Source: Aquaspirillum serpens DSM 68
Lineage (GTDB): Bacteria > Pseudomonadota > Gammaproteobacteria > Burkholderiales > Aquaspirillaceae
Reading direction: 5' to 3'
DNA length: 43,546 nt
NCBI RefSeq assembly: GCF_000420525.1
Contig: NZ_ATVC01000014.1
Span: forward strand, 1 to 43,546
A program made the translations under genes and the position numbers. Position 1 is the first letter of the stretch. Each line of letters begins with the position of its first letter. The notes under the pieces are model-generated. The model ran no database searches, was not told the origin of the DNA, and saw only the letters and a program-made list of their open reading frames with translations. Below are positions 1-8,258 of the stretch, in pieces.

Positions 1-62
1 GCCAGCAACACTTTCGCGTGCTTGTCTTTGATGCGGAGTTTGAGGGTTTTTACGGTTTCCAT
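1..62 (-). CDS. tnpB: TnpB (IS200/IS605 OrfB family), N-terminal fragment cut by window edge
   Basis: Reading leftwards from an ATG at 62 gives METVKTLKLRIKDKHAKVLL, then the window ends. The string KTLKLRIKDKHAKVL is the typical beginning of IS605-family OrfB/TnpB proteins, the RNA-guided nucleases carried by these transposons. An extended -10 box lies just upstream. No tnpA is seen upstream, so this may be a tnpB-only (IS1341-type) element. Only about 20 residues are visible, so whether the gene is intact cannot be judged. Confidence 0.6.
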   Translation of the reverse strand, partial: METVKTLKLRIKDKHAKVLL

Positions 63-68
63 GACAAA

Positions 69-77
69 ATTATAGCA
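69..77 (-). promoter_or_regulatory. Extended -10 promoter element for tnpB
   Basis: The minus strand reads TGCTATAAT, a perfect TATAAT with a TG extension, ending 7 bases before the tnpB ATG. No convincing -35 box was seen, which fits an extended -10 promoter. The very short leader would give a near-leaderless transcript. Confidence 0.4.
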
Positions 78-140
78 AGCTGTTGTGATGTGATGATTGA
101 TATTCAAAGATAATCTGAAGAATAACAAACCATCACACTA

Positions 141-187
141 GGACGCCTTCAGCGTCCGCGCTCTTGACCTCGGGCTGAAACCCGAGG
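141..187. repeat. Two tandem hairpins, possible IS200/IS605-type element end
   Basis: Two perfect inverted repeats follow each other: GGACGC-cttca-GCGTCC at 141-157 and CCTCGGG-ctgaaa-CCCGAGG at 168-187. Subterminal hairpins are the recognition structures of IS200/IS605 elements, and these lie upstream of the tnpB start, where the left end would be. The exact element boundary cannot be fixed without an empty site. The rest of 63-235 shows no other gene. Confidence 0.45.
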
Positions 188-235
188 CTTTCCGCGCATT
201 GGGTAAGTCTGCCCGATGGAGAGGAAACATCGCAC

Positions 236-436
236 TCACGCCGCTTGACGGGCTAATGCAGGATGTCGAGGGTGATGGCTGCTGGAGGGTGTGGTAGAAG
301 TCGCAGCGGTGGTATCGGTCAGAAAAGCGAGTAACGCAGCCTCGGCAATTTGTGCGCGGCTACAGCCCCGATCTTCCGCTAAACGTGCCAAACGATGTTC
401 GATCTCGGCCGACAAACGCAATGAAATCACAGACAT
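236..436 (-). CDS. Small ribbon-helix-helix (CopG/RelB-like) protein
   Basis: Encodes 66 residues beginning MSVISLRLSAEIEHRLARLAE. This has the layout of a ribbon-helix-helix DNA-binding fold: a short strand (SVISLRLS) followed by two helices, residues about 10-24 and 29-43. The Ser/Thr/His-rich tail after residue 45 is probably disordered. The start at 436 is chosen over an upstream one because AAGGAG sits at the right spacing. Such proteins are usually antitoxins or small repressors. No RelE/ParE toxin lies downstream, so it is either solitary or the remnant of a toxin-antitoxin pair. Confidence 0.55.
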   Translation of the reverse strand: MSVISLRLSAEIEHRLARLAEDRGCSRAQIAEAALLAFLTDTTAATSTTPSSSHHPRHPALARQAA

Positions 437-536
437 GGCAAGCTCCTTGTTCAGTGTTGCAATCGAGATGGAGGCAATGTTGCTGTGCTCTAACCACAGA
501 CGGTGCCTCATGTTTGATTAAGCATAAACTGTGCCG

Positions 537-564
537 AAAAAAAAGAGGCCCGAAAAATCGGGCC
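537..564 (-). terminator. Rho-independent terminator after the aromatic-uptake gene
   Basis: Minus strand: a GGCCCGA/TCGGGCC stem (547-564) with a small loop, then a run of Ts (537-544). It lies about 60 bases beyond the stop of the 625-1545 gene and would end the whole meta-pathway operon. The stretch 437-624 contains no other gene I can support. Confidence 0.75.
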
Positions 565-624
565 AGAAGGAGCGCTGCAAGAGAAGATTGCGCGAGCGAT
601 TGTGTGTCAGAACAACATCAGCAA

Positions 625-1545
625 TTAAAAGCGGTGCACATATTTAAACCAGACTTTATTGCCAGCAAAACGGTTTTCTACGGCTGTTTCATGCTGCCAT
701 TTAAAGATGAACTGATCGCCAGATTTGCCGGTGTATTGAATATGTGGGCCAAAGGCAAACACCTGACCACGGTTACCATCGGTACCAACTTTGCGACCAT
801 TGAGCTCATCATCAGTGGTTTGCTTCAGATAATAGCCACCTAAACCATAGGCCCATTCCCCTTGGCGATAGCCAAGCAAATAGTCCATGTGGAATTCATC
901 ACCCGATTGATAATTGGTGCTGTTGTTTTTGGTTTTGATGTTGTACATCAGCTTCGCCGATGCCTCAAAACCATTGTTTGCCAAATAAGTCACCGCCAAA
1001 ATGGGCTCAAAGCTATAGTAATTGGCACCAATACTGCGGCGTGGGTCTTGGCTATCCCATGCGCCGGTGGGCAAATTGATGTCCACACCCGCTGCCACGT
1101 GCCAATTTGGGCTATGCCATGACAACACAAATGGATTCACCGTTACATCGCCCAAGCCAACACGCGATTTGCTGCCACCCAAAGGCGGTAAATCAAGATC
1201 TTGGTACACCACTGGCAAAATGGCGTGCATTGCCCAGTTCGCACCGAGGATTTTTACATCAGTGACATGCACCAAACGCAGGGCATCGAAGAAAGCTTTA
1301 ACGGTGGCTTTTTCTGTGCCGCCTTTGCCATTTGGCAATTTCACTGTATTGCCATTGCCATCTTTCAACGTACCGGAGTAGTAGCCCATGTAGTTGATAA
1401 AATAGGTACCGGGGGGTGGCAATGCACCAGACAAGAACGTTTCCGCACCATTTGGGTACTGGTCACCACCTTCTTTGGCCTGAGCTTGTAACGCAAAGGC
1501 GGCTAGCGCCACGGCGATACAGTAATGGGTTTTATTGCGCAGCAT
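625..1545 (-). CDS. Outer-membrane protein of the Phenol_MetA_deg family (putative aromatic uptake channel)
   Basis: 306 residues. Residues 1-23 are a signal peptide (basic start, hydrophobic core, cut near AQA-KE). The rest alternates like a beta-barrel, with many Tyr/Trp/Gly residues, and ends in HRF; a C-terminal aromatic residue is typical of outer-membrane barrels. Overall it matches the family found in meta-cleavage clusters and annotated as a putative transporter for phenolic substrates (SphA-like). It is the last gene of the minus-strand catabolic operon, 147 bases after dmpI, and is followed by a terminator. AGGAAAA precedes the ATG. Passage of phenols through the outer membrane is inferred from family and context; it is not visible in the sequence. 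Confidence 0.75.
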   Translation of the reverse strand: MLRNKTHYCIAVALAAFALQAQAKEGGDQYPNGAETFLSGALPPPGTYFINYMGYYSGTLKDGNGNTVKLPNGKGGTEKATVKAFFDALRLVHVTDVKILGANWAMHAILPVVYQDLDLPPLGGSKSRVGLGDVTVNPFVLSWHSPNWHVAAGVDINLPTGAWDSQDPRRSIGANYYSFEPILAVTYLANNGFEASAKLMYNIKTKNNSTNYQSGDEFHMDYLLGYRQGEWAYGLGGYYLKQTTDDELNGRKVGTDGNRGQVFAFGPHIQYTGKSGDQFIFKWQHETAVENRFAGNKVWFKYVHRF

Positions 1546-1616
1546 CTTAGGTGTTTTCCTCTATTTTTAGATTTTTCCGTGTGATGTCACCACCAACGGC
1601 AGTGCATCCACAGTGT

Positions 1617-1659
1617 GGCAACGACAGCAGGCTAGTTGTTAATATTGACTGTCGTTGCC
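1617..1659 (-). promoter_or_regulatory. Inverted repeat between dmpI and the outer-membrane gene
   Basis: GGCAACGACAG (1617-1627) and CTGTCGTTGCC (1649-1659) form a perfect 11-bp stem with a 21-base loop. There is no T-run on the minus strand, so it is not a standard terminator. It could stabilise or process the mRNA, attenuate the last gene, or bind a regulator. It is the only clear structure in the 147-base gap. Confidence 0.45.
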
Positions 1660-1692
1660 CTGTTGCTTCTCCTAGCAGCACAGCAGAGATCG

Positions 1693-1884
1693 CTAACGTC
1701 CCAAATCTTTCGCCGACACCCCACCAATCCCGAAATGCTCTTTTGGCATTTCATGGATAATGACGCGGACTTGTTCAGGTTTGACATCGACCGATTCTGA
1801 AATAGCACGGGTCATTTCCGCAATCAGCTTGCGCTTTTGCTCCACCGTCCGGCCTTCTAATAAATGCACTTCTGCGATAGGCAT
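1693..1884 (-). CDS. dmpI: 4-oxalocrotonate tautomerase
   Basis: 63 residues, the normal size of the DmpI/XylH hexamer subunit. After removal of Met, Pro1 is the catalytic base, and Arg11, Arg39 and Phe50 fall at the family's numbered positions. The enzyme converts 2-hydroxymuconate to 2-oxo-3-hexenedioate in the dehydrogenase branch of the meta pathway. AAGGACAG precedes the ATG, and the gene starts 12 bases after the dmpH stop, in the same operon. Confidence 0.93.
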   Translation of the reverse strand: MPIAEVHLLEGRTVEQKRKLIAEMTRAISESVDVKPEQVRVIIHEMPKEHFGIGGVSAKDLGR

Positions 1885-1896
1885 ATCACTGTCCTT

Positions 1897-2688
1897 TTAT
1901 TCCACAAAGCGAATCGAGGTACTGCCCAAGTTTTGCACACGCAAGGTCACATGATCCCCTGGTGCCACCGCCACCGCCTCGGTAATACCACCCGACAACA
2001 CCACCGTCCCCGCTGGCAATTCCTCACCACGCGCACCCAGATGGTTTGCCAACATCGCCACCGCAGCTGCGGGATGGTTCAACACCGCTGCACCTGCACC
2101 CAAAGCCACCGGTTGGCCATTTTTCTCTAACACCACGCCCAAGGTGCGTAGGTCTAACCCTTCAACCGAGGTCATGCTGCCACCCAACACAAAACGTGCT
2201 GACGAACAGTTATCTGCAATCACACTTTTCAGATCAAACTTAAAATCGCGATAGCGGCTGTCGATCACCTCAATCGCTGGCATCACAAAGTCGGTCGCCG
2301 CCAACACGCTACCAATATGGCAGCCGGGGCCTTTTAATGGCTTTTTCAACACAAAAGCAATTTCTGGCTCAACTTTAGGATGAATCAGCTCCGAGACTTT
2401 CACCTCTCCGCCATCGACCACCGAGAAATAATCGACCAAGAAACCAAAGCATGGGCTATCCACGCTCATCTGTTTCATTTTGGCGTAGGAGGTCAAACCT
2501 GCTTTGTAGCCGACAATTCGCGCCCCACGCACTAATTTACGGCGGCGGATTTCGTCCTGAATCGCATAAGCATCTTCCCAATCCATCTCGGGATGATCGT
2601 CAGTGATTTTTAAGGTGTCTTGCGCATTTAGCTCACAATTTTCTAAATATTCAGCTAAACACAAGATGGTTGCGCGTTCTAATTTCAT
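1897..2688 (-). CDS. dmpH: 4-oxalocrotonate decarboxylase
   Basis: 263 residues of the hydratase/decarboxylase family shared with DmpE. It decarboxylates 2-oxo-3-hexenedioate to 2-hydroxypenta-2,4-dienoate, normally in a metal-dependent complex with the hydratase DmpE. Family residues include [10 protein letters not shown] near residue 60 and the metal-ligand stretch [15 protein letters not shown] near 105-119, followed by EVIDSRY. It is told from DmpE by its N-terminus and by its place between dmpG and dmpI. Its ATG overlaps the dmpG stop by four bases, indicating translational coupling. Confidence 0.9.
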   Translation of the reverse strand: MKLERATILCLAEYLENCELNAQDTLKITDDHPEMDWEDAYAIQDEIRRRKLVRGARIVGYKAGLTSYAKMKQMSVDSPCFGFLVDYFSVVDGGEVKVSELIHPKVEPEIAFVLKKPLKGPGCHIGSVLAATDFVMPAIEVIDSRYRDFKFDLKSVIADNCSSARFVLGGSMTSVEGLDLRTLGVVLEKNGQPVALGAGAAVLNHPAAAVAMLANHLGARGEELPAGTVVLSGGITEAVAVAPGDHVTLRVQNLGSTSIRFVE

Positions 2689-3716
2689 GCCAGTAATCCC
2701 CGTGCCCGCGCCATCGTGATGGCGGTATCTTCAATCATGTCTTCCTGTCCACCCACCATGCCACGGCGACCCAGTTCTACCAAAATATCGCGTGCTGGCA
2801 CGCCATATTTCACCGAAGCGCGTTTTGCAAACAACAGGAACGAACCATACACACCGGCATAACCCAAGGTCAGCGCGTCACGGTCAATCCGAATCGGGAA
2901 GTCCATCATCGGTACCACTAAATCTTCAGCAACGTCGGTGATTTTTGCCACATCGACACCGGTTTCAATGCCCATCAAACTACAGACCGCGATAAACACT
3001 TCCATCGGGGTGTTACCTGCCCCAGCGCCCAAACCCGCTGCCGCCGCATCAATCCGAGTCGCACCGACTTCAATCGCTGCAATCGAGTTCGCAACCCCCA
3101 TCGCCAAATTGTGATGGCCGTGGAAGCCCAATTCAGTTTCTGGTTTTAATGCCTCGCGCACCGCGCCTAAACGGGCTTTCACGCCATCAGGTAATAAATG
3201 ACCGGCGGAGTCGGTGATATAGATACAGTTCGCACCATAGCCTTCCATCAGCTTGGCCTGTTTCACCAGACCCTCGGGGCTGTTCATGTGCGACATCATC
3301 AAGAAACCGACAGTATCCATGTCTAACTTACGCGCCATGGTGATGTGCTGTTCTGACACATCTGCTTCGGTGCAATGGGTGGCAACACGGATGGTGTGCA
3401 CGCCCAAATCACGCGCCATTTTCAGATGATCAACCGTACCAATGCCAGGCAATAACAAGGCCGAGACTTTGGCTTGTTGCATCAAAGGAATCACGGTGGA
3501 GAGATATTCTTCATCGGTATGCGCGGGGAAACCGTAGTTGACGGACGAACCGCCCAAGCCATCGCCGTGGGTCACTTCAATCAAAGGCACGCCAGCTTGA
3601 TCGAGGCCACATGCAATCGACTTCATCTGTTCCAAGGTCATTTGATGACGCTTCGGGTGCATACCATCGCGCAATGTCATGTCGTGAACGGTAATTTTGC
3701 TTCCTGCCAGACTCAT
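2685..3716 (-). CDS. dmpG: 4-hydroxy-2-oxovalerate aldolase
   Basis: 343 residues, normal DmpG length. It cleaves 4-hydroxy-2-oxovalerate to pyruvate and acetaldehyde and channels the aldehyde to DmpF. Visible features are the HMGL-like TIM barrel start [11 protein letters not shown] (Arg16, Asp17, His20) and the metal site GFHGHHN (His199, His201). The C-terminal part is the DmpG communication domain that contacts DmpF. AAGGAG lies upstream of the ATG. dmpF is 15 bases upstream and dmpH overlaps downstream. Confidence 0.95.
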   Translation of the reverse strand: MSLAGSKITVHDMTLRDGMHPKRHQMTLEQMKSIACGLDQAGVPLIEVTHGDGLGGSSVNYGFPAHTDEEYLSTVIPLMQQAKVSALLLPGIGTVDHLKMARDLGVHTIRVATHCTEADVSEQHITMARKLDMDTVGFLMMSHMNSPEGLVKQAKLMEGYGANCIYITDSAGHLLPDGVKARLGAVREALKPETELGFHGHHNLAMGVANSIAAIEVGATRIDAAAAGLGAGAGNTPMEVFIAVCSLMGIETGVDVAKITDVAEDLVVPMMDFPIRIDRDALTLGYAGVYGSFLLFAKRASVKYGVPARDILVELGRRGMVGGQEDMIEDTAITMARARGLLA

Positions 3717-3731
3717 TTTGTGCTCCTTGAT

Positions 3732-4682
3732 TTAATGTGAACCACAACCAGCCAAACGCGGCTCGCCACTGACGGTGGCAGGGCTTAATGTCAGACGACC
3801 GGCAAGAATTTCTTCGGCAAACATTTCAGCCGTCCGCGCTGCAGCGGCGGTCATGATGTCGAGGTTACCGGCATAGGTTGGCAAAAAGTCGCCTAAGCCT
3901 TCGACTTCAAGGAACACCGACACCCGATTACCATCGAACACCGGCCCATTCACCAAACGATAACCCGGCACATATTTTTGGACTTCGCCAATCATGGCCT
4001 GAATCGAGGCAGTGATGGCTTCGCGATTGGGTTCACCTTCCACCAAGCAATGCACGGTGTCGCGCATGATGAGTGGTGGCTCGGCAGGGTTGATGATAAT
4101 GATGGCCTTGCCTTTTTTGGCGCCGCCGACTCGTTCGACTGCGCCGGCAGTGGTACGGGTAAATTCATCAATGTTTTTACGGGTACCTGGGCCAGCAGAT
4201 TTTGAAGACACCGTCGCCACAATCTCACCGTAATTCACCGGCTGTACCCGCGAAATCGCCGCCACCATCGGGATGGTCGCTTGACCCCCACAGGTCACCA
4301 TATTGACGTTCATTTCACGTTTACCGACATGTTCCAACAGATTGACTGGCGGTACACAGTAAGGGCCAATCGCCGCAGGGGTTAAATCGACCATCAACAC
4401 GCCCAACTCATTTAATTTGCGTGAGTTTTCTGCGTGAACATAAGCACTCGTGGCATCAAAAGCGATTTGCACTTCATCCGCCAATACATGGGGCAACAAA
4501 CCATCCACGCCCTCGGCGGTGACTTTCAACCCCAATTCGGCCGCCCGTTTCAGGCCTTCTGATTCTGGGTCAATCCCCACCATCCACAGCGGTTCGAGCA
4601 CAGGACTGCGCTTTAATTTATACAGCAGGTCGGTACCGATATTGCCGGGGCCGATCAGCGCGCATTTGATTTTTTTGGTCAT
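3732..4682 (-). CDS. dmpF: Acetaldehyde dehydrogenase (acylating)
   Basis: 316 residues from the ATG at 4682, which has AAGGAA upstream. An upstream in-frame start at 4820 would overlap the preceding gene and add an unrelated tail. The Rossmann motif GPGNIGTDL is at 11-19, and the nucleophile Cys131 lies in [11 protein letters not shown]. The enzyme turns acetaldehyde, NAD+ and CoA into acetyl-CoA and works as a complex with DmpG. It completes delivery of phenol carbon to central metabolism. Confidence 0.95.
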   Translation of the reverse strand: MTKKIKCALIGPGNIGTDLLYKLKRSPVLEPLWMVGIDPESEGLKRAAELGLKVTAEGVDGLLPHVLADEVQIAFDATSAYVHAENSRKLNELGVLMVDLTPAAIGPYCVPPVNLLEHVGKREMNVNMVTCGGQATIPMVAAISRVQPVNYGEIVATVSSKSAGPGTRKNIDEFTRTTAGAVERVGGAKKGKAIIIINPAEPPLIMRDTVHCLVEGEPNREAITASIQAMIGEVQKYVPGYRLVNGPVFDGNRVSVFLEVEGLGDFLPTYAGNLDIMTAAAARTAEMFAEEILAGRLTLSPATVSGEPRLAGCGSH

Positions 4683-4707
4683 GGTGTGTTCCTTGAAGAA
4701 ATGAGGT

Positions 4708-5502
4708 TCAACACATCGAGGACAGAATGCCGCCCTCGACGCGCAAGGCGGCGCCGTTGGTGGCAGCGGCACGTGGGCTACAGACATAGGCCACCAGTGC
4801 CGCCACTTCTGTTGGATCAATAAAACGCTTTAATAGCGAGGTGGGGCGCGCCTCGGCAAAGAACCGGCGTTCGGTTTCTGCCAAATCGATGCCTTGTTCA
4901 GCGGCTAATTTGGCAAAAAACTCACTCACCCCTTCGGTACGGGTTGGCCCCGGTAGAACAGCATTGACGGTCACGCCAGTGCTGGCGGCAGACTGCGCCA
5001 AACCGCGTGAAATCGACAGCTCCGCCGCTTTGCTCATCCCGTAATGCACCATTTCAGTGGGTGGATTGACCCCCGATTCGCTGGAGATAAAGACAATTCG
5101 TCCCCAGTTGGCCGCTTTCATCAATGGCAAATAGTGACGCGACAATCGGACACCACTCATCACATTGGTATCAAAGAAACGTTGCCATTCCTCATCGCCA
5201 ATAGCTTCAAAAGGAACCGGATCAAAAATGCCGAGGTTGTTGACCAAAATATCCAGTTGGGGATGGGCCTCGATCACCGCTTGGCAACCAGCAGCAGTTG
5301 CCAAATCTGCCGCGATGCCACTCACGTTGGCGGTTGGCAGTTGCGCCAATAACCGCGCTTGTGCGTCCGCCACACCGGCGGCTGAACGGCCATTCAACAC
5401 CACCGCCACCCCTTCACGGGCTAACTCGGTGGCAATCGCAAACCCAATGCCGGCGGTCGATCCAGTTACCAAGGCGGTTTTACCCGCAAGCAACAAATCC
5501 AT
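4708..5502 (-). CDS. Short-chain dehydrogenase/reductase inside the meta-pathway operon
   Basis: 264 residues of the classical SDR family: TGSTAGIG cofactor motif at 13-20, NNLG at 88-91, catalytic Ser140/141, Tyr154 and Lys158 (YGMSK), and a PGPTRT segment after the active site. A C-terminal insertion ([25 protein letters not shown]) resembles SDRs of the 3-oxoacyl-reductase type. It lies between dmpE (12 bases away) and dmpF (25 bases away), so it is almost certainly cotranscribed. No dmpD hydrolase is present. Its substrate cannot be read from the sequence; oxidation or reduction of a ring-cleavage or side-chain intermediate is possible. Confidence 0.85.
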   Translation of the reverse strand: MDLLLAGKTALVTGSTAGIGFAIATELAREGVAVVLNGRSAAGVADAQARLLAQLPTANVSGIAADLATAAGCQAVIEAHPQLDILVNNLGIFDPVPFEAIGDEEWQRFFDTNVMSGVRLSRHYLPLMKAANWGRIVFISSESGVNPPTEMVHYGMSKAAELSISRGLAQSAASTGVTVNAVLPGPTRTEGVSEFFAKLAAEQGIDLAETERRFFAEARPTSLLKRFIDPTEVAALVAYVCSPRAAATNGAALRVEGGILSSMC

Positions 5503-5514
5503 AATCGGTGTGCC

Positions 5515-6297
5515 TTATACGAAACGCACTGAGCAACCACCGATACCGCCGATGGTGACGCGCAAGTTGTTGCCTTTTTGAATCGGCACCATCGCTCCCA
5601 TTGCCCCAGACAACACAATGTCGCCGGCTTTTAATGGAATACCAAGACGGCCCAAGGTATTCGCCAACCAGACCATGGCATTCACTGGGTGGCCCAACGT
5701 CGCTGCACCAGCACCGGTCACAACAATTTCACCGTTTTTCTCTAACACCATGCCGCACAGAGCCAAATCAACTTTGCTGATATCAACCAACTGATCACCC
5801 AACACAAACACCCCACATGAGGCGTTGTCGGCAACGGTGTCTTGAATTTTGATTTTCCAATCTTGAATGCGCGAATCGACAATTTCAAAACATGCCATCA
5901 CACCCTCGGTCGCTGCCAACACATCAACTGCGGTGACCCCTGGGCCTTGCAAATCTTTTTTCAGTAAAAAGGCAATTTCCCCTTCGGCCTTCGGCTGAAT
6001 CAGGCGATCAAACGGAATCGCCTCGCCCTCGTTGTAGAGCATGCCATCGAGCAGATAGCCAAAGTCGGGTTGGTGCACCCCCAATAAATTCATCACGGCT
6101 TGGCTGGTCACGCCGATTTTTTTGCCGACGACGCGCTCACCTTTTTCAATCCGGCGCGCAATCATGCGCTGTTGAATGTGGTAGGCATCTTCGATAGAAA
6201 TATCGAGGCCACGCGAGGTCAGGGGAGCAATGGTGCGGCACTCGGTTAACGCGCTATACAGCTCATCGCCCAATTCGTTGATCTTGGCTTGTTCCAT
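5515..6297 (-). CDS. dmpE: 2-hydroxypenta-2,4-dienoate (2-oxopent-4-enoate) hydratase
   Basis: 260 residues, a paralogue of DmpH in the same operon. It hydrates 2-hydroxypenta-2,4-dienoate to 4-hydroxy-2-oxovalerate. The MhpD/DmpE-type signature VVGKKIGVTSQAVMNLLGV is near residues 56-74. The metal-ligand stretch PKAEGEIAFLLKKDL and FEIVDSRIQDWKIK follow. AAGGAT precedes the ATG. The gene lies 30 bases after dmpC and 12 bases before the SDR. Confidence 0.92.
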   Translation of the reverse strand: MEQAKINELGDELYSALTECRTIAPLTSRGLDISIEDAYHIQQRMIARRIEKGERVVGKKIGVTSQAVMNLLGVHQPDFGYLLDGMLYNEGEAIPFDRLIQPKAEGEIAFLLKKDLQGPGVTAVDVLAATEGVMACFEIVDSRIQDWKIKIQDTVADNASCGVFVLGDQLVDISKVDLALCGMVLEKNGEIVVTGAGAATLGHPVNAMVWLANTLGRLGIPLKAGDIVLSGAMGAMVPIQKGNNLRVTIGGIGGCSVRFV

Positions 6298-6327
6298 CTC
6301 ACAGGTATCCTTAGGTTGCAGTGGGCA

Positions 6328-7782
6328 TCACAACTTGATGCAGACGTTTTTCAGTTCGGTGTAGAACTCCAGCGAGTGCACACCGCCTTCACGCCCGATA
6401 CCCGATTGTTTCGAACCACCAAATGGGGTACGCAAATCGCGCAGGAACCAGCTGTTTACCCATACCAAACCGACTTCTAATTGCGCAGCAACGCGATGAG
6501 CGCGGTTGATGTTTTGCGTGTAAACCGATGCCGCCAGACCATAGTGGGTGTTATTGGCACGGCGGACGACTTCTTCTTCGCTGTCGAATGGCATCACCGT
6601 GGTGCAAGGGCCAAAAATTTCTTCCCGTACCACCGTGGCGTTGTCATCTAACCCGGTCCAAATTGTCGGTTGAACCCATGCCCCTTGCGCCAGCTCTGCC
6701 GACATCTCGGGTATGCCACCACCGGTAACAACTGTTGCACCTTCTTCCACTGCCTTTTTGTAGTAGGACAACACTTTATTGCGATGCTCTTGGCTGACCA
6801 GCGGGCCCATATTGGTATTACTGTCGCTAGGGACACCCAACTTCAGTTTTTCTGCCCCTTCTTTCAGACGAGCGACAAAGGCATCAAAAATCGAGCGTTC
6901 GACATACACCCGTTCAGTGCCCAAACACACTTGACCGCAGTTGGCAAAACAAGAACGCAGAGTGGCTTCAATCGCGACATCGATATCGCAATCGGCAAAC
7001 ACAATCGCTGGGTTTTTGCCGCCCATTTCTAACGACACCGGACGCGCCCCCTCGGCTGCTGCTTTCATAATCGCCGCGCCAGTGCGGGTTTCGCCGGTAA
7101 AGGTGATGGCGTTCACACCTTGATGGGTGGTGAGGAATTCACCGGCCGATTGTGGGCCAAAACCATGCACGACGTTATAAACCCCTTTTGGCACACCGCA
7201 GGCATTCATCACCTCGCCGAGCAGGGTGGCGGTTTGGGGCGTTTCTTCAGAAGGTTTCACCACCACGGTATTACCGCAGGCCAAAGCAGGGCCGACTTTC
7301 CATGTCATCAACAACAACGGCAAATTCCACGGACACACCACACCGACCACACCGACTGGGCGGCGCACAGCGTAGTTAATCGCACCTTTGCCATCTGGGG
7401 TGGCCATTTCAAAAAATTCGGTCGGCGCGTTTTTAATCACGTCAGCAAAAATTTTGAAATTGGCAGCACCGCGTGGGATATCGATATGCGAGGCCAAGCT
7501 TTTTGGCTTGCCAGTGTCGGCACATTCTGCTTCTAGAAATTCATCAAAACGGCGGGTAATCTCATCCGCCACTTTGTTCAAAATCTCGGTACGTTCTTGC
7601 ACCGTCATCTTGCCCCAAGGGCCTTCTAATGCGGCACGCGCCGCAGCCACTGCGGCATTCACTTCGTCTTGACCAGCTTCATGCACCATACCAATCAGGC
7701 TGTCATCAACTGGCGTGCGTTTTTCAAATTGTTTCGATGTGGCGACAAACTCGCCGTTAATAAAATTCAGGATGTCTTTCAT
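6328..7782 (-). CDS. dmpC: 2-hydroxymuconic semialdehyde dehydrogenase
   Basis: 484 residues, aldehyde dehydrogenase superfamily. Glu252 (LEMGGKNP) and the catalytic Cys286 (GQVCLGTE) are present, along with the NAD-binding FTGETRTG. The EFYTELKNVCIKL tail is typical of DmpC/XylG. It oxidises the semialdehyde made by DmpB to 2-hydroxymuconate, opening the dehydrogenase branch (DmpC, I, H). Because no hydrolase gene is present in the cluster, this is the only ring-cleavage-product route encoded here. AAGGACA lies upstream of the ATG. Confidence 0.93.
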   Translation of the reverse strand: MKDILNFINGEFVATSKQFEKRTPVDDSLIGMVHEAGQDEVNAAVAAARAALEGPWGKMTVQERTEILNKVADEITRRFDEFLEAECADTGKPKSLASHIDIPRGAANFKIFADVIKNAPTEFFEMATPDGKGAINYAVRRPVGVVGVVCPWNLPLLLMTWKVGPALACGNTVVVKPSEETPQTATLLGEVMNACGVPKGVYNVVHGFGPQSAGEFLTTHQGVNAITFTGETRTGAAIMKAAAEGARPVSLEMGGKNPAIVFADCDIDVAIEATLRSCFANCGQVCLGTERVYVERSIFDAFVARLKEGAEKLKLGVPSDSNTNMGPLVSQEHRNKVLSYYKKAVEEGATVVTGGGIPEMSAELAQGAWVQPTIWTGLDDNATVVREEIFGPCTTVMPFDSEEEVVRRANNTHYGLAASVYTQNINRAHRVAAQLEVGLVWVNSWFLRDLRTPFGGSKQSGIGREGGVHSLEFYTELKNVCIKL

Positions 7783-7832
7783 GGTGCACAGTGTCCTTGT
7801 TCAAGCGTAGAGAAAACCGCGTCGGGGCAAAC

Positions 7833-8258
7833 TTAGGCCAAGCCAATCGCTGCCAAACCGGCGCGGGCACATTCTTCATCCTCGGCCTCTGACGCACCGG
7901 ACACACCGATGCCGCCAATCCAATCTTGCCCAACTGTGATCGGGAGACCACCGCCGAAGACCACCAGACGAGGCTGTGATGAGAAGCCAAGCTTCATGCC
8001 ATCATCGTGGCCGATATGTTTCATCCAATCTTTCGTTGGAAAACCGAAACTGGCGGCGGTGTAGGCTTTGTCGATGGCGATATCAACCGAATGTAAAAAC
8101 GCACCGGGCATCCGCAGGAAGCTCATCAGATTGCCGCTGCGATCCACCACCGCGACATTGATACGCCACTGGCGGGCTTCTGCGTACAACACCGCCGCAC
8201 GAGCGGCGGTGGCCGCCGCCTCCCATGTAATACCGGGCAAGAGGGTGGCGGCTTGCAT
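7833..8258 (-). CDS. GlcG/HbpS-like (DUF336) protein between dmpB and dmpC
   Basis: 141 residues of the GlcG/HbpS family: VAVVDRSGNLMSFLRMPGA near 36-54, KAYTAASFG near 64-72, GGLPI near 101-105, and the closing GGIGVSGAS. Some members bind haem or small cofactors, and members recur beside catechol 2,3-dioxygenase genes. The ATG abuts the dmpB stop (TAAATG), so translation is probably coupled. A role in protecting or reactivating the iron dioxygenase is speculation; the true function is unknown. Confidence 0.8.
   Translation of the reverse strand: MQAATLLPGITWEAAATAARAAVLYAEARQWRINVAVVDRSGNLMSFLRMPGAFLHSVDIAIDKAYTAASFGFPTKDWMKHIGHDDGMKLGFSSQPRLVVFGGGLPITVGQDWIGGIGVSGASEAEDEECARAGLAAIGLA

Noticed and set aside
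352-843. 163-codon plus-strand frame over the terminator and the outer-membrane gene
   Set aside because: It crosses a terminator and the 3' end of a real gene on the other strand, and its composition is not protein-like.
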